The position numbers and the translations under genes were made by a program. The notes beneath the pieces were generated by a model. It saw nothing but the letters and a program-made list of their open reading frames with translations, was not told the DNA's origin and made no database searches. From assembly GCF_003589595.1 (NCBI RefSeq), contig NW_020654080.1, positions 5,719,889-5,783,888 on the forward strand: DNA of 64,000 bases, given 5' to 3'. Source of the DNA: Hyposmocoma kahamanoa. Its lineage: Eukaryota > Arthropoda > Insecta > Lepidoptera > Cosmopterigidae. This document shows, piece by piece, positions 1 to 9,479 of this stretch (the stretch's first letter is position 1; each line of letters starts with the position of its first letter).

Positions 1-1
1 A

Positions 2-1482
2 TCGAATGCCGTTGGTTGTGATAGCATTAGTCGTAATATGATCATTCCGCTCATTGATATCCTCACTCCTGTCATAACCAAAATCCTTAATACATCCATT
101 TCCACTGGTACCTTTCCATCTGCTTGGAAAGATGCCCACATCATTCCTCTTCCAAAGAAAACGAATCCCTCTTCCCTTTCTGAATATCGCCCTATTTCCA
201 TTCTCCCTTTCCTCTCCAAGGTCCTTGAAAAGCTTGTCCATCATCAACTCACCCTTTTCCTTACTCGTCACAATCTTTTTAATCCTTTACAATCCGGTTT
301 CCGCTCTGGACATAGTACGACTACTGCTCTTGTCAAAATCTCTGATGACATTCGACTGGGAATGGAGAATCATCAACTCACCGTCCTTACTCTGTTGGAC
401 TTCAGCAGTGCCTTCAACACCGTTGATTTCGACTTGTTGCTTGCGCTGTTTGATTCTCTTGGCATTTCTCCGGCAGTGACTGGCTGGTTCCGCAGTTACC
501 TGTATGGGCGGCGACAGCGCATGCGTTGCGAGGATTCATTATCTTCGTGGTGTAATGTTGTTGCTGGTGTACCGCAGGGCGGCGTGTTATCCCCTCTTCT
601 ATTTTCTATTTTTATTAACTCCATCACTTCTTCACTTTCTTCTTCTTACCATCTCTATGCAGATGATCTCCAAATATATACACAGGCCCCTCTAACCAAC
701 TTACGTGACGCAATTTGTGCTACGAATATAGATCTTGAGAGGATTCTCACCTGGAGTCAATCATTTGGTCTCAGTGTCAACCCTTCCAAAACACAATGTA
801 TAATCATTGGCAGCCCCTGGTTCCTAACGCGTATTAATCCTTCCTTACTGCCACCTATCACGTTTGATAGCGTTCAAATCCCACTCAGTGCCACCGTTAG
901 GAACCTTGGGGTTATTTTCGATAAGTGCTTATCGTGGAGGCCTCATGTCACGGAGTTAAGTAGGAGGGTGTTTGCTGCGCATGGGTCTCTTCGGCGTTTA
1001 GGTAATTACCTTCCCATTCCGACGAAAATCAGTTTAGCACAATCACTCCTTTTGCCTATTCTGGACTATGCAGATGCGTGCTATCCTGATTTGTCTGAAT
1101 GTCTCCTCGGCAAACTAGAGCGGCTGCAGAATCTTTGCATTAGGTTCATTTTTGGGTTACGTGAATTTGACCACGTCTCCGATTTTCGCTCGAAACTTAG
1201 ATGGCTACCCATTCGTCGTCGTAGAGATCTCCGCGTTTTATCCCTACTGTACACTGTCCTTTTTAATCCAACTTCTCCTGCTTATCTTAAGAGTTGTTTT
1301 GAATATCATAGCAGTACTCTCTGTCGCACCTTGCGCTCTTCTTCTACTCTTTCTCTGAACTGTCCTATATACTATATATTAGGAGCATCAAGCTGTGGAA
1401 TGACCTGCCTGAGTCGATCAGACGAGCAAAGACTATTGAGTCATTTAAAATCCTAGTTAAGGCTCATTACCTTAAATTATAA
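2..1482 (+). pseudogene. CR1/L2-like LINE reverse transcriptase, 3' half of ORF2
   Basis: The frame is open from the window edge, so the true start lies outside. The protein copies element RNA into DNA at the target site. Visible RT motifs, in order, are AVGCDSIS (start of the fingers), YRPISILPFLSKVLEKL, QSGFRSGHSTTTAL, the catalytic-Asp block LLDFSSAFNTVD, GVPQGGVLSPLLF and the catalytic YADD in HLYADDLQIY. The main frame runs to 1456, but the conserved C-terminus (KLWNDLPESIRRAKTIESF) is read in another frame from about 1381 to a TAA at 1480-1482, so a small indel near 1365-1380 breaks the gene. Everything upstream of that is uninterrupted, which suggests a fairly young copy. Placement in the CR1/L2/Daphne group is by motif style only. 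Confidence 0.9.
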
Positions 1483-1850
1483 ATTCTACTCTGCTGTCTT
1501 ATTTATTGGTTTTCTTTTTTTTTAAATTTTTTAATTTTCCTCTTCTGTGGTGATAATATATTTATTTGTATGTATTATATTAGTATTTAAGTATTTATGT
1601 AATTTATATGTTAGTAGATATTTATTATTTATTTCATTCATATATTATGATGTTTAATAATAATATCATATTTATTGCGCCCTCTATTATTATTACTACT
1701 TTTAGTTTATCCTAATCACCCCAAGGTTGCCTGGCAGAGATTGCTATTTAGCAATAAGGCCGCCTGTTGTACACTGTATTTTTGATTGTTTTGTATTTTT
1801 GCTTGTTTATTGTGCAATAAAGAATATTGAATTGAATTGAATTGAAAAAA
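1483..1850 (+). mobile_element. 3' UTR and (GAATT)n tail of the CR1/L2-like LINE
   Basis: AT-rich 3' UTR after the RT. It contains a conserved block at about 1718-1775 (TTGCCTGGCAGAGATTGC, then GCAATAAGGCCGCCTGTTGT), then GTGCAATAAAGAATATTG and a GAATT microsatellite ending near 1846. The same block occurs inverted at 46675-46745, so both are 3' ends of one LINE family. Confidence 0.8.
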
Positions 1851-1875
1851 GTATGTTTAAATCATTTCTCATAAG

Positions 1876-1945
1876 ATTGAAAGAGTTCGTCCAGGGAAGT
1901 ACTGCCGCTTTACTTATTTCTGCCGCCAAAAAGTAATGTCAGAAC
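1876..1945 (+). repeat. Family A repeat, 5' fragment
   Basis: Matches the 5' segment of family A (GAAAGAGTTCGTCCAGGGAA, then CTGCCGCC...AGTAATG). Strand + is defined for this family as the one ending in the A-rich tail. It lies directly behind the LINE tail. Confidence 0.7.
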
Positions 1946-2159
1946 ATAGAAAAAATTATCTAGACTAGGCACTGCGTTAACGTATCTAGCTGTTACTGAT
2001 CTTCATTATAAGGCTTTTCTTTTTATTTGCGTGCGTACGTATTGCACTTTTCTGTTCTTTTTTAGAAATAAATAAGTATGCATTTGACCACCAGCTCACC
2101 TGATGCAAAGCGACGATAAGGTCGACAATGTAGCATGCACACTTAAATAATGTTACGAA

Positions 2160-2889
2160 GCGATGGGACGAACATGTCGTGCGTCTGTTAGTAAGCGATC
2201 CGCCTAACTATAATAGTTACTGTGCCACTGAGGGCGTGTTCCCACTATGTCGTCACGTTTTGTTATCGTGGACGATTTTTTATCGTTGAACGACTGTCGT
2301 GACTAGCTGTTTCCACTAGATCGTGACGACAATTTATCGTTTCACAACAGCCTCCTTGTCGTTTGCACGACAGAATCGTTTGATGCACTGCAGTCGCTTG
2401 TATGTTCTTTTGGAAGCCGGTAGTGTGTGTTCGCTCGAAATGGATGAAGACAAAATTTTAATAATGTATTACTTTTTAAAAATGCGGAAGAGGAAGCAAA
2501 CAAAGAAAAGAAAATATAAGGTGACGTACAAAATAAAACGTGATGACAATAGAAGCTGCGACAATCTGTCGTCACGTTTTTATCGTGACGTTTTTTTATC
2601 GTCTGACGACTGTCGTTCTATTCCCACTGTGACGACAGTTTGTCGTTGCAACGATAAAAAATCGTGAACGACAGTTAATCGTATCGTGCTATATGTGAAC
2701 AACTTCATTTAAATATACAAGCCACGACACTGTAAACTGTACGACAATCTGTCGTCACGACATAGTGGAAACGCGCCCTCAGAGCTTTAAGCCGCAAACA
2801 TCTGTGGAGCATTGCCACTGACTGCGCCCGTCATCCTGAGACATAAGTAGAAAAGTCCCATGTGCCTGTGATTCCATCAACACCCTTAG
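2160..2889 (-). repeat. Family A copy split by a MITE
   Basis: Family A sequence runs from 2160 (GATGGGACGAAC) to about 2231 and resumes at 2779 (TCAGAGCTTTAAGCCGCAAA), continuing to CCATCAACACCCTTA near 2889. The uninterrupted family sequence at this point reads GCCACTCAGAGC, so the two halves join exactly once the MITE at 2232-2778 is removed. Confidence 0.85.
2232..2778. mobile_element. PIF/Harbinger-like MITE, copy 1 (547 bp)
   Basis: Terminal inverted repeats: the left end begins GGGCGTGTTCCCACTATGTC and the right end reads, inverted, GGGCGCGTTTCCACTATGTC. The flanks TGA (2229-2231) and TCA (2779-2781) fit a 3-bp target duplication with one substitution, because the empty family A site reads TCA here. 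GGGCG ends plus a 3-bp TSD are typical of PIF/Harbinger. The interior is filled with short ACGAC/GTCGT motifs in both orientations. It encodes nothing recognisable; the open frame inside is incidental. A second copy lies at 17694-18140. Confidence 0.8.
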
Positions 2890-4168
2890 AGCGTTTACGA
2901 TTTTCAGACACTACTTTCGATTGGTATCAGTCAGAAATGTCACAGGAATCATTTTATCTCTAGGTTTCCAAGCGGTATTCGTATTTAACTGGGTTTCAAA
3001 TCGGATTTATTGCACAAGCGACATCCGAAGTGGATCCGAGTTTTCTAGATTTGTATGGTCTCGAATTCAGAATAGAATATAAATCGGATGCAGTAAGCAC
3101 ACACGCTTACCAATAAAAACCGGAATGTAGCATTGGCGGCAGAAAATAGGTAATTAAAAAGAACCATCGACACTGTAAGAATAAGAAGACAGCTCCACTA
3201 ATAGAAAACGCGGCGCTTCAATTTATATTATGGGCAAAACAAAAAACAAAAGGGTTTTAATAATGACAGATACAAGCATCGAGTATATAGCCAGAAATAG
3301 AGACGAAATAAGGACCATATACTCCTGGTAACACACTAGGGATACAGCTCCTATAAATATCAACTCCCGTTTGCACTGAAATATAGACAGGCCAACTACG
3401 GACCCGTGTGCACGTCTCCGTATATTCCAAAAAGTATTCTGTTTTTATTGTAATAAAGATAATATCACTAACAATGCCGTACTGTTCCATTCGGTGGTGT
3501 GGGAAAAACAGCAAAACATTTAATTACAAAACAAAAGGAATCAAATTTCATCAATAATTAAATATTAAACATGTAATTTTGCAATTTTCGTCCATTACAG
3601 CAAAGCTCAAGTTAACTGGTCGATTTGAAGTGAAACAGTTGAAGACACCCATTGACGACACCAGTCAATTGTTTCGAACTCGGGCTAGCCAATCGGAGCG
3701 CAGTTGTCACAGTAACGATATGGCAGAATAGTTTTCAAACAAATTAAATGACATTTCGCCTCTATTTCTAGTTATATACTCGATGCATACAAGTAACGTT
3801 TTGTAAAATAACACGGAGAAACTCAAGAAAGCTCTCTGAAATATGTTGAACGTTCAAGGCGTGCTTTAAACTTAAAAGTACCTGTTTTAAAGTATACCGT
3901 CGTCTAAACTCTACTGGACTATTTCGCGATAGCGCTAAGAAATAAAAGTTTCTTCTACATACAGGTATAGAGGAAAATTTAAGAGAAGATGGCACGTACA
4001 GTCACCAACAGATGTTACGGATTTTCGAACTAGTTTACTTTATTAATAGTGTCTTGGATGAGATAGAATAGTAATATTAAAGACAACCATAGTTAATATC
4101 ACAACAGAAACAAATTAAGTCTATTGGAAGTAAAACTGTTTTTAAATCGGGTGTGTCGGTTTTTCTTA
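2890..4168. other. No gene recognised
   Basis: AT-rich sequence with only short open frames (85 and 75 codons) lacking recognisable motifs or codon bias. I see no feature to annotate here. Confidence 0.5.
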
Positions 4169-4356
4169 AGTGACGGGACTACCAAGTAGCGCGTCTGGTT
4201 GTAATCGATACGCCTGTCCATAACAGTTGCAGCGCCTCTCATAGTTTTAAATCACAAAGATCTGTAGTGCACTGCCATTATGTCGGTTACCCTAAGTCAT
4301 AAGTTGACAAGTCCCATGTGCCTGTAATTTCACCAGCAGCCTTACCCTTCAAAACG
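4169..4356 (-). repeat. Family A copy
   Basis: AAGTGACGGGACTACCAAGT through CATAACAGTTGCAG, AGTTTTAAATCACAAAGATC and AAGTTGACAAGTCCCATGTG to CCTTACCCTTCAAAAC. The segment beyond the palindrome is missing. It is followed within 30 bp by a tRNA-SINE. Confidence 0.85.
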
Positions 4357-4385
4357 TATATATAGGTTTCTTATCACATTATAAC

Positions 4386-4575
4386 TGCCTACATGACCGA
4401 ACGGTCAGCATGCTGGTCTGTCACGCAGAGGTCCCGGATTCGATTCTCGGGCCGGAGGAAATATTTATAAGGCCTACATTTATTTCACTCGTGAGTTTGG
4501 GTGTAATTTGTGGTTGTCTATGTGTATGTCCATGGTATCCGCTATATGCGGTTCCACTAGTGTGTGAATGAGCAC
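4386..4575 (+). mobile_element. tRNA-derived SINE (SINE-1) copy
   Basis: The tRNA-like head has an A box (ATGACCGAACGGTCAGCATG) and B box (GATTCGATTCTCGGG). It is followed by the family body CCTACATTTATTTCACTCGT, TGTAATTTGTGGTTGTCTAT and TCCATGG. The family has at least 11 copies here; in other copies the 3' end runs into (TTA)n. Transcription from such heads is by RNA polymerase III; mobility needs a partner LINE. Confidence 0.85.
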
Positions 4576-5123
4576 GTTATAATTTTATGTCATATCATAT
4601 TTATTCATTACTTTCCCTTATTTCAGAGTGGATTCACGTTTTATTTATAACAATAAGTTAAGACATCGGGAGAAGAATAAAAAGCCGTACCACGGTGATA
4701 ACCAGTAGTTAGTGATCATTTCTGTAATTACTTATATGAAAAGTTCTAGCTATTCAACGTCTTGTGATGATAACTGTACAACTTCCTCTGTCCGACAAAA
4801 CAATATCAAAATATATCCCTGGGTGTGTTCACGTTTTAAATCCGCTCTTAAACTTTTAAACCCCACTGGACAGATTTAAGAACGGTATTTGAGAGCACGC
4901 TGAAAATTCTTACGTCATTCCTTGAGGAATCATTTAATTGCTTTAGGACGTGCTGTGTTAGTTTCGATGGTCACGTAGAAAGTGGGATACCTAAGTGAAG
5001 CAAAGAAGGCGAAGTTACGTTACTTCTCTGTTCTTGACCTCCCACCATTACGATTATATTGTGTTTATTACGAATTACAAATTATTGTAGCGAACCGCAT
5101 TCGCAGCTGTGAATATTTTAGTG
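4576..5123. other. No gene recognised
   Basis: Unassigned sequence between a SINE and the family A array. No open frame or repeat that I can place. Confidence 0.5.
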
Positions 5124-5875
5124 GCAGTAGAGCTCCTTGTGAAAGAGTTCGTCCAGGGTAGTACTGCCACCTTACCTATTTCTGCCGCCAAGCAGTAATG
5201 TCACCATTACTGTATTCCGGTTTCGAAAGGTAAAAGAGTGCTGGTGAAATTACAGGCACATGGGACTTATCAACTAATGTCTCAGGGTCACGGGTGCAGT
5301 GGCAGTGTGCCGCCAAGCAGTAATGTTTTGAAGGGTAAATAATAGATTTATTACTAATTATTATTATATTAAAATGGACCTAAAATTGAAGCTTGTAGGA
5401 CACCTAGTCTTACACATATTCAAAACAATGTTTACAGTAGCAGTAGAGCTCCTTGTGAAAGAGTTCGTCCAGGGTAGTACTGCCACCTACCTATTTCTGC
5501 CGCCAAGCAGTAACGTTTTGAAGGGTAAATAATAGATTTATTACTAATTATTATTATATTAAAATGGACCTAAAATTGAACCTTGTAGGACACCTAGTCT
5601 TACACATATTCAAAACAATGTTTATAGTAGCAGTAGAGCTCCTTGTGAAATATTCCAGTCGTCCAGGGAAATATTCCACTTTACCTATTTCTGCCGCCAA
5701 GCAGTAATGTAAGCATTACTGTGTCCCAGTTTGGAAGGGTAAGAGTGCTGATGAAATTACAGGTACATGGGACTTGTCATGTCTCAGAGTGATGGGCGCA
5801 GTGGCAGTGCCCCTAAGAATTGCGATTTAAAGCTCTGAGTGGCACTGCAACTATCATGGATAGGCTTGTCGCTTA
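5124..5875 (+). repeat. Family A copy with internal tandem amplification
   Basis: Three repeats of the family A start (CAGTAGAGCTCCTTGTGAAA) occur at 5124, 5441 and 5631. Units one and two each end with the same non-family segment (AATAATAGATTTATTACTAA ... CAAAACAATGTTTA, about 5336-5440 and 5526-5630). The third unit continues into a nearly complete family A body, to CTTGTCGCTTACATTC. The 190-bp period between 5441 and 5631 is nearly perfect, so the duplication is recent relative to the copy itself. Confidence 0.85.
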
Positions 5876-6355
5876 CATTCAATTACAGTTATACATTTGC
5901 TATGCTCCGTGTATTTTTGTTACCCGATCCACTAAAAAACAGATACATGGCAATTTCAATGAGACGACAGTACCTAAGTCGAATGGATGACGGGTTTCGT
6001 AACAACACAACGCACACACTGCCAATTATGTTCATTGTTTATTTTATAGGGGATCTCTTGGTAGGTGAGTGAAACTCTGATGTCGAAGGCAGAAGTATAT
6101 TTTATTTGTCGAAAAGGTGCTATATTTATACTAAACCTAAAAGAACTGAATAGAAAATTAAGCCAATGAGAGAGCCTACATTAATTTAAACCCAACCAGA
6201 GCGCCCGCAATAAATGTGAGAGCGAGATAGATGAATTGCTGTTTCGCTACTATAAAAATACGCGGTGCGTGTCCTCGCTGCGCAGAACAGATGACCGTTG
6301 CAGCGAGCAGATGTTGATGCTAGTTCCCACAACTTGTTACGTAATTATTTACCTA
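5876..6355. other. No gene recognised
   Basis: AT-rich sequence with a few short open frames lacking motifs. Confidence 0.4.
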
Positions 6356-6690
6356 TTTAAGCTTTTATTCACTTATTTATTCATTCATTCCTTCGTTCAC
6401 TCATTCATTCATTCATGTACTCACGCCCTTAGATTCCCATTGGGGTAGGCAGAGACTACAGATCGCCACTTCCTTACAAACCTCTTAATTCACTTACATT
6501 CATCAATCTTTTCATAGAACACTCTGAATTTGATCAGATAATGTTCTTTGTGGCCGTCCTCTTCCAATCATCCATTCCTTCATCATCTGCTCTATATATT
6601 TCTTTCGTTAATAAATAAATCCATATTATGATAATATTATTATTATATAATTATATATATTATTATATTATATTATATTATTATATAATT
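6356..6690. repeat. ATTC-rich simple sequence and lepidopteran repeat fragment
   Basis: Degenerate (ATTC)n at about 6370-6415 is followed by CCCATTGGGGTAGGCAGAGA (6437-6456), a phrase I recognise from widespread lepidopteran repeats, and then by (TTATA)n at about 6635-6690. The precise family is unknown to me. Confidence 0.5.
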
Positions 6691-6760
6691 TGTATGTAAT
6701 GAGGCATAATGGGCTTTCCATTTGTTGTAGAGTTTTGAATATTATCGTAGTCTATACGTA

Positions 6761-6859
6761 CTTACTCTTACACATAAACACAATACGATATGTGTAAGAG
6801 CCCTTAGGGTACGACGTCACCGTGCTGCGACGCGACGTCGTATCATGTTTATGAGTAAG
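6761..6859. repeat. Imperfect inverted repeat, about 100 bp
   Basis: CTTACTCTTACACATAAACA at 6761 pairs imperfectly with TATCATGTTTATGAGTAAG ending at 6859; inside it GGTACGACGTC and GCGACGTCGTA also pair. This is a possible small foldback element; no flanking duplication was identified. Confidence 0.4.
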
Positions 6860-7718
6860 ATCCCTAACTAGGTTCATGTTCGTACAAGATACATTTCATT
6901 ATGCTACCCGCGGTGCAATGAAATAAATAAAATTGAACAAAAGCATACATAAACATGCGATCTAATAATTAGACCTCCCTTTCGTTCTGTGTACAAATAC
7001 CAATAAATATACGCATTTATATACTTGTAACACATTTTTTCGCCACATATTTCGTCCTCGTACCGAATCCTTTGCCACGACCCTTAAATTCTGTTACAAA
7101 ACTATTTCAGTAACAGTAGTAGATTGTACAACAACTGTATAAAACGCTTCATTTTACCAGAGACGAGTATATATCCGAGCCGCAGGCGAGGGTGAATACT
7201 TAAGTCGAGGGTGAAACGGGTTTTATGAACGAGTTATACACTTTGCTTTTCACTTCGATTGCGAGGAAATTAAACAGCAATATTACAAATAAACGATTGT
7301 TTTTTCGACTCAGGTCGGACTATTATATTGCTCTGTTTACAATATTTTACAAGCTTATATTTTTTAAGCATTTCTATTTCTTATAACTTACTAGAATTTG
7401 CCTACTTTTTTAATTTTGTTATATAACACGGATTAAAAAAACAAAAGTGAAACTTTATTTTATAAAGTTCTAGCGTGCGTGGCTGTTGGCGCAGGCGTCA
7501 TTGCCGGTCTTAGACGATTTTATTTTATGCACTAGAGCATAAAATTCTATTTTATGCAGCCTACACGCAGCATAAATACGAACTTTAAAAGCATGAGAAG
7601 TGAAAAATCATTTTACGTCAGCGATTATACTGCTTTGCATACTCACACGTAATGTACGCGGTCTATTAAAAATTTGTAAAGGGTAACAAAATATATTTTA
7701 AATTTTTATAATAGGTAC
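6860..7718. other. No gene recognised
   Basis: AT-rich sequence without a credible open frame. One short hairpin (TTTTATGC/GCATAAAA near 7520-7545). Confidence 0.5.
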
Positions 7719-8115
7719 CAAGTGACTGGAGGAACAAGTCGTGCACCTAGTGGCAAGCGACACGCCTATCCGTAACAGTTGCAGTGCAATTCGAAGATTT
7801 AAATCGCAAAAATGTGAAGCACACTGCCACTGCGCCAATCACCTTAAGATATAAGTTGACAAGTCCTATGTATTCATAATCTCGTTACCCTTCAAAACCG
7901 AAACGCAGTAATGCTCATATATGCCTCCGTGGCCGAAAGATTACCCTGCCGGAGAAATATTTCGATGGTCTACATTTATTTATCTTGTGAGTTTAGGTGT
8001 AATTTATGGTTGTCTATGTGTGTGTCCATGGCATCCGCAACACAGGGTTTCCTTAGTGCGGGGCTATGAGTGTGTGCGTTATTTATTTATTACCGCTTGG
8101 CGGTAGAAATAGGAA
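7719..8115 (-). repeat. Family A copy split by a tRNA-SINE
   Basis: Family A runs from AAGTGACTGGAGGAACAAGT through AAACGCAGTAATGCTCATAT at 7920, then resumes at about 8088 with ATTACCGCTTGGCGGTAGAA and ATAGGAAG. In intact copies these halves are contiguous (AATGCTCACATTACTGCTTG), so the SINE between them is a later insertion. Confidence 0.85.
7921..8087 (+). mobile_element. tRNA-derived SINE-1 copy, B-box region deleted
   Basis: Begins TGCCTCCGTGGCCGAAAGAT (A box), jumps to GCCGGAGAAATATTTCGATG without the B box, then the normal body and TTTCCTTAGTGCGGGGCTAT, ending in TTATTTATT. It is inserted in the middle of a family A copy. With the B box gone this copy should not be transcribed by RNA polymerase III (inference). 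Confidence 0.85.
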
Positions 8116-9106
8116 GATAGCAGAGCTTGGGAGGCAAGTGATAGAAGTCTGTGACAACCCTGTAACCTGACTGATCTGGGGTCAGAACCAGAACTTATAA
8201 GGTTCCTGTGCGGGCATAGATTATAGTGCCCTTCTCGTGTACCCTAAGGGTCTGTAGGCAGGGTTATTATAATGAAAACTACCGTAGAAAGATGTGGTTC
8301 TGTTTGTTATCATGTTTTTCTCTATCTACTAACTGAGTTCCGGAGAGACTACGACCTCACCGGTTAGACCACACGGTTGGGCGGGCGTCCAGGCGGAGTG
8401 ATAATTGTAATAACTAATTAATGATAGAATCATTTTAAATGAGATAACAGAGAAGTCTGACATTTACATTTCAATCTTTGTACGACTGCCCAAGACGGGC
8501 AACGTTATTTTCACCTCTCTGAGAGCGGGCTTAAGTTTCTGTTTCCTCGTAGTGAGCGCCTGGTGTCATTAGTTAAATTTAGTAGGCTATTATAGCTTAT
8601 GCAATTTTGATTTTGTATGAACGTGACGTATCTGTTACGTAGTAACTATTAAGCAATCTGTACTTATACTACTGCATGGAGTCGTGTTTGTACTCGCTTC
8701 ATCTCAAAAACAACACTGGCACCGTCAAATTGAGAAAGGCTTTTTTCTATTCCCTTTGCGTGTAATAATCCTTCTTAAACGTGGCAATATTGTATATGTT
8801 TCCGCCTTCATCCTTTCTAATACCGACTCGGATTTGTTGAGTTATTGGGTTGATATTGGCAAATCTATTGCTAATATTTTTTTTATTAGCATCAATATCG
8901 CAGCGTAGTTGGGAGGACGTTTGCGTTTTGTTGGAGGAGGTCAAACTTCGACGACTGTTGACCAGAAGCAATGAGTTTCGACAGCACTTGATGAAGTATA
9001 GTTAGTTCCAATATTATATTGCTTTTGTTCATGTAGAGTAATATTAATAAGTAGATAAATAACTCATATATTACTTTATCTCCAATACATTACTTTATCT
9101 CCATAA
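8116..9106. other. No gene recognised
   Basis: Two overlapping 74-codon frames on opposite strands near 8684-8971 have no recognisable motif. The remainder is unassigned. Confidence 0.45.
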
Positions 9107-9410
9107 GTTTTAGCAGCAGTATAGCTTCCTGTGAATGAGTTTGTCCAGGGAAGTATTGCCACCATACATATTTCTGCCGCCAAGCAGTAATGTCATTACC
9201 GAGTTCCGGTTTTGAAGGGTTAAGGGCGCTGGTGAAATTACAGGCACATGGGTCTTGTTAACTTGTGCCTTAGGGCGACAGACGTACTGGCAGCGACCTT
9301 CAGATCTTTGCGATTTAAAGCTCTGAGTAGCACTGCAACTGTTATGCACAGGCGTGTTGCTTACCATCAGGCGCACGATTTGTTCGTCCCGTCACTTGAT
9401 ATTATGCATA
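9107..9410 (+). repeat. Family A, near full-length copy (about 304 bp)
   Basis: Best reference copy: starts TTTTAGCAGCAGTATAGCTT, passes TCCAGGGAAG, CTGCCGCCAAGCAGTAATG, GGTGAAATTACAGGCACATG, AGATCTTTGCGATTTAAAGC, TGCAACTGTTATGCACAGGC and ACCATCAGGCGCACGATTTG, and ends CCCGTCACTTGATATTATGC followed by a short A-rich tail. It has no tRNA A/B box in the head and encodes no protein. Confidence 0.85.
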
Positions 9411-9427
9411 AAAAGACACTCATAGAC

Positions 9428-9472
9428 GTACGCATGCACGCAAGCACGCACGCACGCACGCACGCACGCACG
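9428..9472. repeat. (CGCA)n microsatellite
   Basis: Roughly ten CGCA units with one interruption, immediately behind the A-rich tail of the family A copy. Confidence 0.9.
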
Positions 9473-9479
9473 GAGTGAG

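Noticed and set aside
2323..2667. 114-codon open frame on +
   Set aside because: It lies wholly inside the MITE at 2232-2778 and its sequence simply translates the element's ACGAC-type repeats and Lys-rich AT stretch.
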